64,000 bases of DNA from the NCBI RefSeq assembly GCF_003952365.1, contig NZ_CP034443.1:3155001-3219000 (forward strand), read 5' to 3'. Position 1 is the stretch's first letter. The number at the start of each line of letters is the position of its first letter. The translations under genes and the position numbers were made by a program. The stretch comes from Mesorhizobium sp. M9A.F.Ca.ET.002.03.1.2 (lineage in GTDB: Bacteria; Pseudomonadota; Alphaproteobacteria; Rhizobiales; Rhizobiaceae). A model generated the notes under the pieces. That model saw only the letters and a program-made list of their open reading frames with translations. It did no database searches and was not told the origin of the DNA. Of the stretch, positions 46,185 through 54,739 are shown one piece after another.

Positions 46185-47546
46185 ATGGCCATCTCGGAGG
46201 CAGCTGGACACTTGGCTTTCGATTGGCGCCTGGCGGCAAGGCGCATATTGCGCTCGCCCATGACGACGATCGCGATGATCGGGGCGGGAATCTTTTGCGG
46301 TCTTTACTATCCAGCATTTGCCCATGCGATCAGCCCTGTCGCACAGCTCTACCTGAATTTCCTCAAGATGGTCGTCCTGCCCTACTTGGTCTCGTCAGTC
46401 ATCTTCTCGATCACGGCGATGGTTCAGGATCCGAACTCGGTCCGTTATTTGGGCAGGGTGGGTATGGCAGTGCTGGTCGTGTCATTCCTAAGTGTGCTGG
46501 TGAGTGGCGCTTACTCGCTGGTCCTTCAGCCGGGCCAGATCGAGAACCCTCAATCACGCATTGAGCTTGGCGAGTTCATCAATTCGCAGGGCAGCGTATC
46601 CACCGATCTAGCATTCCCGTACCAACCGCCACCCAATGAGGGTGCCGATAGCGGGCATTCGATACTGCTCGATCTTGTGCCGAACAACGTCTTCAACGCA
46701 CTGGCCTCGGGTCAAACCATTCAGGTCCTGCTGTTCTGCCTGCTTTTCGGACTCGCGATGGGCAAGATTCCCCAGCCTTCATCCATGAGCCTGTCTCAGG
46801 CGCTGAACGCGGTTTACCGGGCCTGCACGGTCCTGACCAACTGGTTCATCTGGGGGTTGCCCTTTGCGACCTTCATCCTGATCGCGGACCAGACCGCGTC
46901 GACCGGAACCAAGCCGCTCACGCTGATGGGCAGTTACCTGCTGGTGATGGGTCTTTCCTGCCTCACATTCCTCGCCGGCGCATTTGCCGTTATCGCCATC
47001 CGGTCACGACGAAGCTACTGGGCCACGATCAAGACCTGCCAGCCCCTTCTCATGGTGGCCATCACCACGCGTTCTACTGTCGCCTCACTTCCGTGGGTCA
47101 TCAACCTTTTGAGCGAGCGTCTGAGGTTCAGCCTGGTGGTCGTCGAACTGCTCGTGCCACTGCAAGCGGCATTGCTGCGGACAGGCCCGGCACTGCTCTA
47201 CACGTCGGGTGTTCTTTTCGTCGCTCAGCTCTACGGTCGTCCGCTGTCAATCCCGGACCTTCTGCTCGTCGGCATCACCTCTGCGCTTCTCGCGCTCACG
47301 ACCGGCGGCATGAGCAGCCTGGTCATCCTGTCCCAGATGTCGATCGTGTGCGGCTATCTGAAGATTCCCTTCGAGGCGGCGTTCGCCCTGTTCGTCGCGG
47401 TCGATGCGGCCGTGGACACGTTCATGACGCTGTCCAGCGTCTGCACCGTGGCGGCGAGTACGGCGATGATCGCACCCAGCCATAGGGAGACAACGCAGCC
47501 TGTTGAAGCGGTCTCGGAACAGATTGAAGCCGAGCCCGGCCTATGA
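46185..47546 (+). CDS. Divergent dicarboxylate/amino acid:cation symporter (DAACS/SLC1 family)
   Basis: 453 aa membrane protein with the DAACS architecture (FLKMVVLPYLVSSVIFSITA near residue 60, LVPNNVFNALASGQTIQVLLF, and a hairpin-1 region AITTRSTVASLPWVI). The normally conserved NMDGT motif of helix 7 is absent; the corresponding stretch reads LVPLQAALLRTGPALL. Cation coupling or substrate specificity may therefore differ from GltP/DctA. It is tightly packed between a binding-protein gene and a racemase gene, with a four-base overlap to the latter. Confidence 0.82.
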   Translation: MAISEAAGHLAFDWRLAARRILRSPMTTIAMIGAGIFCGLYYPAFAHAISPVAQLYLNFLKMVVLPYLVSSVIFSITAMVQDPNSVRYLGRVGMAVLVVSFLSVLVSGAYSLVLQPGQIENPQSRIELGEFINSQGSVSTDLAFPYQPPPNEGADSGHSILLDLVPNNVFNALASGQTIQVLLFCLLFGLAMGKIPQPSSMSLSQALNAVYRACTVLTNWFIWGLPFATFILIADQTASTGTKPLTLMGSYLLVMGLSCLTFLAGAFAVIAIRSRRSYWATIKTCQPLLMVAITTRSTVASLPWVINLLSERLRFSLVVVELLVPLQAALLRTGPALLYTSGVLFVAQLYGRPLSIPDLLLVGITSALLALTTGGMSSLVILSQMSIVCGYLKIPFEAAFALFVAVDAAVDTFMTLSSVCTVAASTAMIAPSHRETTQPVEAVSEQIEAEPGL

Positions 47547-48337
47547 TCGACCACAGTATCAGCCCTCAGCTCGGCGTCATCGGGGGCCTCGGGCCGCTGG
47601 CATCGGCTGACTTCTACTTCAAGCTGACCCGAATGACCCAGGCGTTCCGGGACAATGAGCATGTGCCCGCCGTCATCCTCAGCCTGCCACAGCTGCCTGA
47701 CAGGACCGAGGCGATCCTTGCCGGCCATGACGGGCCGCTGGCGCCTTTGAAAGCCGCGGTCTCGACGCTCAATGCGCTCGGCGTTGCCTGTATCGCAATG
47801 CCGTGCAACACCGCCCATCATTGGTATGACCAGCTGACGGGGAGCTCGCACGCGGAGATCATCCATATCGGCGACGCGGTGGTAGCGGAAACCCATCGTA
47901 GCCTGGACCGGGGCAAGGTCGCGATTCTCGCCACGCAGGGCACGCTGGTCTCCGGCTTCTATCAGGATAGGATGTCGGCGGCGGGATATGAGCTCTGCTT
48001 GCCCGCGAGCACGGAATCTCAGGAGCGCGTCGATAGCGCGATCAGCCTCGTCAAGGCTGGTTCGATCGCGGATGCGGCGACTGAGACCGAGCGCGCGCTT
48101 GAAATCGCGCGATCGGCCGGCGCCGATATAGCCGTTCTCGGCTGCACCGAATTGTCGGTGGTGGGCAGCAGCGTGAACCATATAAACGGATTGGTCGTCA
48201 TCGACAGCAATGCGGCCCTGGCGCGAGCATGTTTGACACGATTGGGTTTCGCTGCGCGGGACGCTCGAGGCTTGCCGATCGTGTCAGAGCCGCGGGGACG
48301 TGACCGATTGCCCTGGCACTCTGAGCAGCGGGCCTAA
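47543..48337 (+). CDS. Aspartate/glutamate racemase family protein
   Basis: 264 aa Asp/Glu/hydantoin racemase family protein. Both catalytic cysteines are present: CIAMPCNTAHHW and AVLGCTELSVVG; the N-terminal GVIGGLGPLASADFY is the family start. The enzyme likely interconverts D- and L-aspartate or glutamate (or a related acid) without cofactor. Its start overlaps the symporter stop, so uptake and racemisation appear coupled. Confidence 0.87.
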   Translation: MIDHSISPQLGVIGGLGPLASADFYFKLTRMTQAFRDNEHVPAVILSLPQLPDRTEAILAGHDGPLAPLKAAVSTLNALGVACIAMPCNTAHHWYDQLTGSSHAEIIHIGDAVVAETHRSLDRGKVAILATQGTLVSGFYQDRMSAAGYELCLPASTESQERVDSAISLVKAGSIADAATETERALEIARSAGADIAVLGCTELSVVGSSVNHINGLVVIDSNAALARACLTRLGFAARDARGLPIVSEPRGRDRLPWHSEQRA

Positions 48338-48629
48338 TAAGGTTCCGGCTATGGGCTGTTCCGCGGCCTCGGCCGGTCTCCTCCACCAGGCCGGACGATG
48401 TTTCCTCTGAAGCTTCGACCTTCAAATTCTTGACCGGGCCGCTCTCGCGCCAGGCCCTTTTTCAGGATTTGGGAGAGGCAAGCGCCGCCACCGGTAGGCC
48501 ACGCCTATCCGCCTGGAGCCATTCCAGGAAAGGGGTACAACGGTTTTCCGTCCGGAATTGCGCAGGAACAAAGGGTTGGAGCGGTTCGGCGGTTCTATCC
48601 AAGGCTGAACCGCTCCAGGATCCGGTCGT
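48338..48629. repeat. Intergenic palindromic repeat and hairpin between racemase and aldolase genes
   Basis: This 292-bp gap between convergent genes has no CDS. It holds an ACGGTTTTCCGTCCGG core (48540-48555) of the rhizobial palindromic-repeat type and a stem of 11 bp (TGGAGCGGTTC at 48577-48587 with GAACCGCTCCA at 48607-48617), which could terminate transcription from both sides. Confidence 0.55.
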
Positions 48630-49694
48630 TTAGCCGAATTTCGGGTCGAGACTGCCCGACTTGTAGCGCTTGGCCATTTCGGAGACCGGCAGCGGCTTGA
48701 TCTTGGGAGCGTTGCCTGCGGTGCCGAACTGCTCGAAGCGCTCCTTGCACAGCTTCCTCATCGCGGCCATGGCCGGCGTCAGATACTTACGCGGGTCGAA
48801 TTCGCTTGGGTTCTCGGTCAGCACCTTGCGGATCGCACCGGTCAGCGCCATGCGGTTGTCGGTATCGATGTTGATCTTGCGCACGCCGTGCTTGATGCCG
48901 CGCTGGATCTCCTCGACCGGCACGCCCCATGTCGGCTTCATCTGGCCGCCATATTTGTTGATGATCTCCTGCAGCTCCTCCGGCACCGAGGACGAGCCGT
49001 GCATGACCAGGTGCATGTTCGGCAGGCGGCGATGGATCTCCTCGATCACGTTCATGGCGAGCACCGCGCCGTCCGGCTTGCGCGAGAACTTGTAGGCGCC
49101 GTGGCTGGTGCCCATGGCGACGGCCAGCGCGTCGACATGCGTATCGCGGACGAACTGTTCCGCCTGTTCCGGATCGGTCAGCAACTGGTCGTGGCCGACG
49201 GCGCCTTCGACGCCGTGGCCGTCTTCCTGTTCGCCGCCGCCCATCTCCAGCGATCCGAGAACGCCGATCTCGCCTTCCACCGATACGCCGCCCCAATGCG
49301 CCATGTCGACGACGCGGCGCGTGATGCCGGAATTATAATCGTAGTCGGCCGGCGTTTTGCCGTCCTCCTTCAGCGACCCGTCCATCATCACCGAGGTGAA
49401 GCCGTACTGGATCGCGGTTACGCAGGTGGCTTCGTTGTTGCCGTGGTCGAGATGCATGCAGACCGGGATATCGGGATGGATTTCGACCAGCGCGTCGATC
49501 AGCTTGGCCAGCACGACGTCGTTGGCATAGGCCCGCGCCCCACGGCTCGCCTGCAGGATGACCGGCGATTTGGTCTCCTCGGCGGCCTCCATGATGGCAA
49601 GGCCCTGTTCCATGTTGTTCATGTTGAAGGCCGGCACGCCATAGCCGTGTTCGGCGGCATGGTCGAGCAATTGTCTCAGTGTGATGCGAGCCAC
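48630..49694 (-). CDS. fba: Class II fructose-bisphosphate aldolase (CbbA/Calvin subtype)
   Basis: 354 aa from the GTG at 49692-49694, chosen because the family starts (M)[18 protein letters not shown]. Zinc ligands lie in [21 protein letters not shown] and [11 protein letters not shown]; the length and [12 protein letters not shown] motif fit the CbbA subtype. It condenses or cleaves triose phosphates to fructose (or sedoheptulose) bisphosphate. With the neighbouring erythrose-4-phosphate pathway and DhaK/DhaL, it would join C3 and C4 products. It is divergent from deoR. The long upstream frame is rejected. Confidence 0.9.
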   Translation of the reverse strand: MARITLRQLLDHAAEHGYGVPAFNMNNMEQGLAIMEAAEETKSPVILQASRGARAYANDVVLAKLIDALVEIHPDIPVCMHLDHGNNEATCVTAIQYGFTSVMMDGSLKEDGKTPADYDYNSGITRRVVDMAHWGGVSVEGEIGVLGSLEMGGGEQEDGHGVEGAVGHDQLLTDPEQAEQFVRDTHVDALAVAMGTSHGAYKFSRKPDGAVLAMNVIEEIHRRLPNMHLVMHGSSSVPEELQEIINKYGGQMKPTWGVPVEEIQRGIKHGVRKINIDTDNRMALTGAIRKVLTENPSEFDPRKYLTPAMAAMRKLCKERFEQFGTAGNAPKIKPLPVSEMAKRYKSGSLDPKFG

Positions 49695-49853
49695 CCAATA
49701 GTCTCCCGTGTCTGGTTTCGAACCGTGTTTGCTGGCTGGTCGAGCGTCGTCCAGCCCGTTGATGCTTCTGGCCGGATTTCCGCCGGACCGCAACCTGTCG
49801 ACAGCGCGTCCGAAGCAATTCTTGTTACAGGATCGCAATCACGAACGAAAGAA

Positions 49854-49881
49854 TATCTCACGAAAATATCACATTATCACA
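49854..49881. promoter_or_regulatory. Candidate DeoR operator repeats
   Basis: Three copies of a TATCWCA-type word lie in the AT-rich divergent region between the aldolase and deoR genes: TATCTCA (49854-49860), TATCACA (49867-49873) and TATCACA (49875-49881). A TTATAT box lies near 49913. DeoR-family proteins often bind direct repeats close to their own gene; binding here is inferred. Confidence 0.4.
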
Positions 49882-49966
49882 AAAATTTTGGTGCAAACGC
49901 GCTTTCTCGGCGTTATATAAATTATCGTGGTTGAACGCGCAGCGAGTTGCGCAAGAAAGCGCCGGG

Positions 49967-50734
49967 ATGAAAAGCGACGGCCGCCGCCAGGGCATCATGG
50001 ATTTTCTGATGGACGCCGGCACCGCGAGTGTCGACGATCTCGCTTCGCGCTTCGGTGTATCGAAGATGACCGTCCATCGCGACCTCGACGAGCTCGAGCA
50101 AAGCGGCTTCCTGCGCAAGGTGCGCGGCGGCGCCTCGATCCAGCCGAGCGGTCTTTTCGAGAGCGATTTCCGCTACCGTCAGAAGCAGGCCGGCGAGGAA
50201 AAGCAGCGCCTGGCGGCTGCCGCCGTGGCGATGATCGAACCGGGCCAGACGGTGATCATCGACGACGGCTCGACGGCGGGCGGCATTGCACGGCACCTCG
50301 CAGACCTGCGCCCGCTGACGGTGATCTCGAACAATCTGGCCGTCATACAGGATCTGGCTGGTGTTGGCGGCATCACCCTGATCGCGCTCGGTGGCCAGTA
50401 CAGCAAGAAATTCCACGGGTTCTTCGGCCTGCTTGCCGAGGACACGCTGAAATCGTTGCGCGCCGATGTTGCCTTCCTGTCGTCGTCTGCGATCCACGGC
50501 GTCTCCGCTTTCCACCAGGATCAGGAAGTGGTTCATACCAAGCGATTGATGATGGCCGCCGCCGCCCGCAAATATCTGCTGGTCGATCACGGCAAGTTCG
50601 GCCGCACGGCCTTGCATTTCCTGACCGATCTCGAGGCGTTCGATGCCGTCTTCACTGGTCGCGAACTGGAACCGCAGATGCGCGAGGCGCTGGCTGGCGC
50701 CGGTGTTTCGCTAACAATAGTCGAGAGGGATTGA
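49967..50734 (+). CDS. deoR: DeoR-family regulator of the eryH-eryI genes
   Basis: 255 aa from the ATG at 49967 (MKSDGRRQGIMDFLMDAG); a TTG at 49931 is a possible alternative. It has an N-terminal DeoR HTH (VDDLASRFGVSKMTVHRDL) and the DeoR phosphosugar sensor domain (IIDDGSTAGGIARHL, VISNNLAVIQ, YLLVDHGKFGR). In Brucella a deoR gene precedes tpiA2 and rpiB beside the ery operon; the same order is seen here. Confidence 0.85.
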   Translation: MKSDGRRQGIMDFLMDAGTASVDDLASRFGVSKMTVHRDLDELEQSGFLRKVRGGASIQPSGLFESDFRYRQKQAGEEKQRLAAAAVAMIEPGQTVIIDDGSTAGGIARHLADLRPLTVISNNLAVIQDLAGVGGITLIALGGQYSKKFHGFFGLLAEDTLKSLRADVAFLSSSAIHGVSAFHQDQEVVHTKRLMMAAAARKYLLVDHGKFGRTALHFLTDLEAFDAVFTGRELEPQMREALAGAGVSLTIVERD

Positions 50735-50743
50735 GGAGGACGC

Positions 50744-51502
50744 GTGGTTTATTGGGTCGGCACAAGTTGGAAAATGAACAAGACGCTTGCCGAGGCGATC
50801 GACTTCGCCAAGGCGCTCGCAGGGTTCGTCCCCGGTTTCGACGACCGCATCCAGCCCTTCGTCATCCCGCCCTTCACGGCGGTCCGCGAGGTCAAGAAAG
50901 CGTTGGCAACGACGCGGGTCAAGGTCGGTGCCCAGAACATGCATTGGTCCGATGCCGGAGCCTGGACCGGGGAAATTTCGCCCGTGATGCTGACGGATTG
51001 TGGGCTCGACCTCGTCGAACTCGGCCATAGCGAACGGCGTGAGCACTTTGGCGAGACCGACCAAGCGGTCGGCCTCAAGACCGCAGCGGCGGTGAAGCAC
51101 GGGCTGGTGCCGCTCATCTGCGTCGGCGAGACATTGGCGCAACGCAACAGCGGCCAGGCCGATGCGGTGCTGGCCTTGCAGGTGCACGGCGCGCTAAAGG
51201 TCCTCGAAGGTGAAGCAAAGTCGGCGACGATCCTGTTTGCTTACGAACCGGTCTGGGCGATCGGCGACAAGGGCATTCCGGCAAGCTCGGACTACGCCGA
51301 CCGGCAGCAGGCGCTGATCAAGAAAATCGCCGGCGACCTCCTGCCGGTCGTGCCGCCGGTGCTCTATGGCGGCAGCGTCAACCCGCAAAATGCCGCCGAA
51401 CTGATCGGCCAGCCTCATGTCGACGGGCTGTTCATCGGTCGTTCGGCCTGGCAGGCGGAAGGCTATATCGACATCCTCCAACGCGCCTCGGCGGCGATCT
51501 AG
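50744..51502 (+). CDS. eryH: Triosephosphate isomerase-like tetrulose-phosphate isomerase
   Basis: 252 aa from a GTG with an AGGAGGA site. TIM fold: WVGTSWKMNKT with catalytic Lys K9, LGHSERREHFGE (His), AYEPVWAIG (Glu) and LYGGSVNP. The Asn before the catalytic Lys in ordinary TIM (NWK) is Ser here (SWK), as I recall for Brucella TpiA2. EryH converts L-3-tetrulose 4-phosphate to L-erythrulose 4-phosphate. The deoR-eryH-eryI order supports this over glycolytic TpiA. Confidence 0.84.
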   Translation: MVYWVGTSWKMNKTLAEAIDFAKALAGFVPGFDDRIQPFVIPPFTAVREVKKALATTRVKVGAQNMHWSDAGAWTGEISPVMLTDCGLDLVELGHSERREHFGETDQAVGLKTAAAVKHGLVPLICVGETLAQRNSGQADAVLALQVHGALKVLEGEAKSATILFAYEPVWAIGDKGIPASSDYADRQQALIKKIAGDLLPVVPPVLYGGSVNPQNAAELIGQPHVDGLFIGRSAWQAEGYIDILQRASAAI

Positions 51503-51550
51503 AGCATGATCCCGAAAAGTGGAATCCGGTTTTCGGTCGAGATCATGCTC
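51502..51550. repeat. Rhizobial short palindromic repeat
   Basis: GAGCATGATC (51502-51511) and GATCATGCTC (51541-51550) are perfect inverted arms around CCGAAAAGTGG...CCGGTTTTCGG. It is the same family as the element at 35669 and lies between eryH and eryI. Confidence 0.75.
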
Positions 51551-51560
51551 AACAAAAAAT

Positions 51561-51599
51561 AGAGCCCCATCCCGATTCCATCGGGATGGAACAGGCTCT
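51561..51599 (+). other. Second stem-loop between eryH and eryI
   Basis: Outer arms AGAGCC (51561-51566) and GGCTCT (51594-51599), inner arms CATCCCGA (51569-51576) and TCGGGATG (51581-51588). It lies 30 bp upstream of the eryI start, so it may affect expression of eryI relative to eryH. Confidence 0.5.
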
Positions 51600-51629
51600 G
51601 AATCAATCGAACAAGGAAAGGATACGACC

Positions 51630-52073
51630 ATGAAAATAGCCATTGGGGCCGACAGTGCCGGCAAGCCGCTGCTCGACGTCATCGCCGCTCACCTGGCCAC
51701 CAAACCCGGCCTGACCGTCAGCGATCTCAGCCAGGCCGGCTACTATGCCGATCTGTCGCAGAAACTCGCCCAGACCATCGTCGACGGCGAGAACGATCGC
51801 GGCATCCTGTTTTGCGGCACCGGCATTGGCGTTTCCATCTCGGCCAACAAGGTGCCCGGCATTCGCGCGGCACTCACCCATGACACCTATTCGGCGGAGC
51901 GTGCGGCGAAATCCAACAACGCGCAGATCATCACCATGGGCGCCCGCGTCATCGGCCCTGAACTGGCCAAGGCCATCGTCGACACCTGGCTTGCATCGGA
52001 ATTCGATGAGAAGGGGCCGTCCGCCGGCAACGTCCAGGCCATCGACAGGCTCGATGCCGCGAAGCTGGGCTGA
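51630..52073 (+). CDS. eryI: RpiB-family D-erythrulose-4-phosphate isomerase
   Basis: 147 aa LacA/RpiB-family isomerase starting [18 protein letters not shown] at 51630 with an AGGAAAGGA site. The catalytic Cys lies in [17 protein letters not shown] and the phosphate-binding region in ARVIGPELA. In Brucella, EryI converts D-erythrulose 4-phosphate to D-erythrose 4-phosphate, the entry point to the pentose phosphate pathway. The upstream frame from 51519 runs through the stem-loop and is rejected. Confidence 0.85.
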   Translation: MKIAIGADSAGKPLLDVIAAHLATKPGLTVSDLSQAGYYADLSQKLAQTIVDGENDRGILFCGTGIGVSISANKVPGIRAALTHDTYSAERAAKSNNAQIITMGARVIGPELAKAIVDTWLASEFDEKGPSAGNVQAIDRLDAAKLG

Positions 52074-52145
52074 TGCGTGTCGCCCAAAAGCATGCCCTCA
52101 GGCATGAACCGAGGGTGCGCAACGGTTTTGGGACGACGACATGCA
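52073..52145. repeat. Nested palindromic repeat after eryI
   Basis: CCCAAAA (52083-52089) pairs with TTTTGGG (52126-52132); an inner hairpin CATGCC/GGCATG lies at 52091-52106; the outer arms (52073-52082 and 52134-52145) are imperfect. The AACGGTTTTGGG core relates it to the other palindromic repeats in the window. Confidence 0.55.
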
Positions 52146-52157
52146 TAAAAACAAAAG

Positions 52158-52187
52158 CTTAAAGCACGTCGCATGACGCGCTTTAAG
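52158..52187. terminator. Hairpin between eryI and dhaL
   Basis: CTTAAAGC..CGTC (from 52158) pairs with GACG..GCTTTAAG (to 52187) around a GCAT loop, with one mismatch. The stem lies between convergent genes and overlaps the end of dhaL, and could terminate both. Confidence 0.55.
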
Positions 52188-52821
52188 CCAGGCTTTTCCA
52201 CATGGCGCCTATGACCGTCACTGCGGACGCGGCGCCCGGATCCATATGTCCGAGCGACCGCTCGCCGAGGCGCGACGAGCGGCCCTTGGCGGCGATCATG
52301 TCCTTGGTCGCTTCCGCACCGCGCTCGGCCGCGGCCAGCGCTGCGCCGAGGCTTTCGGACAGGCCCTTGCCGGCGGCATGCGCAGCGGCCGCGGCTTGCG
52401 CCGCTGGCAACCAGGCGTCGACCATCGTCTTTTCGCCGATCTCGGCCTTGCCGCGATCCTGAATGCCTTGCGCCATCGCCTGGAACAGGGCGATGACATC
52501 GGCACCCGCCAAGTTCGCCTTGCCCTTGACGGCGACCGCACCGCGCATGAAGGCCGTCGCGTAAAGCGGGCCTGACGAGGCACCGACGGCGTTGAGGAAC
52601 GATTTCGCCGCGGTGTTGAGGAGAGCCGTCGGCTCGATCGCCGCGAGGTCCAGCGGCACCAGCGCATCGTGCACCGCATCGAAGCCGAGCGCCATGGCGA
52701 TGCCATGATCGGCGTCGCCGATGACGCCGTCGAGCTGACAGAGCCTGCCCTTGTCGGCTTCGATCGCCGCCGCGATCGCGTCGAACATTCTTTTCAGATC
52801 GGCTGCGTCGATGGATGTCAT
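52183..52821 (-). CDS. dhaL: Dihydroxyacetone kinase-family ATP-binding subunit (DhaL)
   Basis: 212 aa from the ATG at 52819-52821. All-helical DhaL domain with the metal-binding DGVIGDADHG (D31, D36, D38), VGASSGPLY and LGERSLGHMDPGA. It binds ADP/ATP and phosphorylates the sugar held covalently by DhaK. A PTS subunit DhaM is not seen in the window. In an erythritol/tetritol locus the true substrate may be a tetrulose. It lies 11 bp after dhaK. Confidence 0.85.
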   Translation of the reverse strand: MTSIDAADLKRMFDAIAAAIEADKGRLCQLDGVIGDADHGIAMALGFDAVHDALVPLDLAAIEPTALLNTAAKSFLNAVGASSGPLYATAFMRGAVAVKGKANLAGADVIALFQAMAQGIQDRGKAEIGEKTMVDAWLPAAQAAAAAHAAGKGLSESLGAALAAAERGAEATKDMIAAKGRSSRLGERSLGHMDPGAASAVTVIGAMWKSLA

Positions 52822-52832
52822 GGATGCTGCTT

Positions 52833-53846
52833 TCAGCCGGCGCGGAACATGGCGCAGTCGCAAGGGTGGTCGAGCATCGTCTGCAATTCGCCGTCGAGAT
52901 GCATCAGCGTCACCGAGGCGCCGGCCATTTCGAGCGAGGTGCAGTAGTTGCCGACCCATGTCGCGTGGACGGCAACGCCGATGTCGTCGAGCCTTTGCTT
53001 GACCCGCCGGTTCATGATGTAAAGCTCCATCAGCGGCGTCGAGCCGAGCGAATTGACGAGCACGGCGACCTTGTCGCCACGCGCCGGCGCCATCTCGTCG
53101 AGGATCTTGTCCAGCATCTCGTCGGTGATCTCGTCGGCCGTTTTCAGTTTTCCGCGTGCGATGCCCGGCTCGCCATGAATGCCCATGCCGATCTCCATCT
53201 CATCCGGCCCGATCTCGAAATTCGGCCGGCGGGTCTGCGGCAGCGAACAGGGCGACAGCGCCACCCCCATGGTGAAGGTGTGATCGTTGGCCTTCCTGGC
53301 GATGCGCTCGCATTCGTCGAATGACAGCATCCGGTCACAGGCGGCACCAGCGGCTTTGAAGATGAAGAAGTTGCCGGCGACGCCACGCCGCTTGTGCCGC
53401 TGGTCACGCGGCGCCGAAGCGACGTCGTCGGTGGTCAGCACGGTGCGCACCTCGATGTCGTCCATCGCCGCCATCTCTGCGGCCATATCGAAATTCATCA
53501 CGTCGCCGGCATAGTTGCCATACATGAACAGCACGCCGGTGCCGCCGCTGACCGCCTTGGCGCATTCGAGGATCGGGTCCGGCGGCGGCGAGGCGAAGAC
53601 GTTGCCGATGGCCGCCGCGTCGGCCAGGCCCTTGCCGACAAAGCCGAGGAAGGTCGGCTCGTGGCCCGAGCCGCCGCCGATGACGAAACCGACCTTGCCT
53701 TGGCGCGGCCCGTTACGGGCGATGATCGAGCGCGGACTTCCCATAGCGCTTTTGAGGTGGCGGGGATGCGCTGCGAGAATGCCTTCCAGCATCTCGTCGA
53801 CGGCGCTGTTGCCGTCGTTGATGATCTTCTTGGTCTGCACCGGCAT
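52833..53846 (-). CDS. dhaK: Dihydroxyacetone kinase-family substrate-binding subunit (DhaK)
   Basis: 337 aa. DhaK fold with IGGGSGHEPTFLGFVG (H62), MYGNYAGDVMNFDMA (D115) and MGIHGEPGI, where H224 is the residue that forms a hemiaminal with the ketone substrate. A GGGAGG site precedes the ATG. Family members act on dihydroxyacetone, and in tetritol pathways on D- or L-erythrulose. Together with DhaL it would supply a triose or tetrulose phosphate to EryH/EryI or the aldolase. Confidence 0.87.
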   Translation of the reverse strand: MPVQTKKIINDGNSAVDEMLEGILAAHPRHLKSAMGSPRSIIARNGPRQGKVGFVIGGGSGHEPTFLGFVGKGLADAAAIGNVFASPPPDPILECAKAVSGGTGVLFMYGNYAGDVMNFDMAAEMAAMDDIEVRTVLTTDDVASAPRDQRHKRRGVAGNFFIFKAAGAACDRMLSFDECERIARKANDHTFTMGVALSPCSLPQTRRPNFEIGPDEMEIGMGIHGEPGIARGKLKTADEITDEMLDKILDEMAPARGDKVAVLVNSLGSTPLMELYIMNRRVKQRLDDIGVAVHATWVGNYCTSLEMAGASVTLMHLDGELQTMLDHPCDCAMFRAG

Positions 53847-53896
53847 CCTCCCGATTTCCGTATTTCCGCAGATAGTACAGCGTGTTACCGGGATTT

Positions 53897-54460
<564 letters not shown>

Positions 54461-54468
54461 TTACGTTC

Positions 54469-54609
54469 GTTCTCTTCCATCCGGACTGTGACCGTCGGCT
54501 CCGGAATCACACCGGATCTGCTGACCTCTCCGGTCGGGCCGGAGAGCGCTCGCGGGCTTGGGTCGAGACCTTTACCGCCGGTGGGGACTTTCACCCCGCC
54601 CTGAGAACA
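54469..54609 (-). promoter_or_regulatory. FMN riboswitch (RFN element) upstream of ribH2
   Basis: The minus strand carries the RFN conserved blocks in order: GGCGGGGTGAAAGTCCCC, ACCGGCGGTAAAGG, a variable stem (GGAGAGCGCT / CTCTCCGG region), GTGATTCCGGAGCCGACGG and TCACAGTCCGGATGGAAGAG, ending at about 54469. It lies about 80 nt upstream of the ribH2 start, so FMN probably lowers ribH2 expression by sequestering the start or by termination. The rest of the 54389-54739 gap has no gene. Confidence 0.93.
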
Positions 54610-54739
54610 TTGACGCGCTTGTATGGAAGGGGAGGGCGACGCTGTCAACCAGCGAGGTCGTAGCGGATGGCGCGGAAATAGCGATCCGTTCCGACCGGAT
54701 CATCCTTGAGGGCAAGGAAGGAGCGGGCAACTTGCAGCG

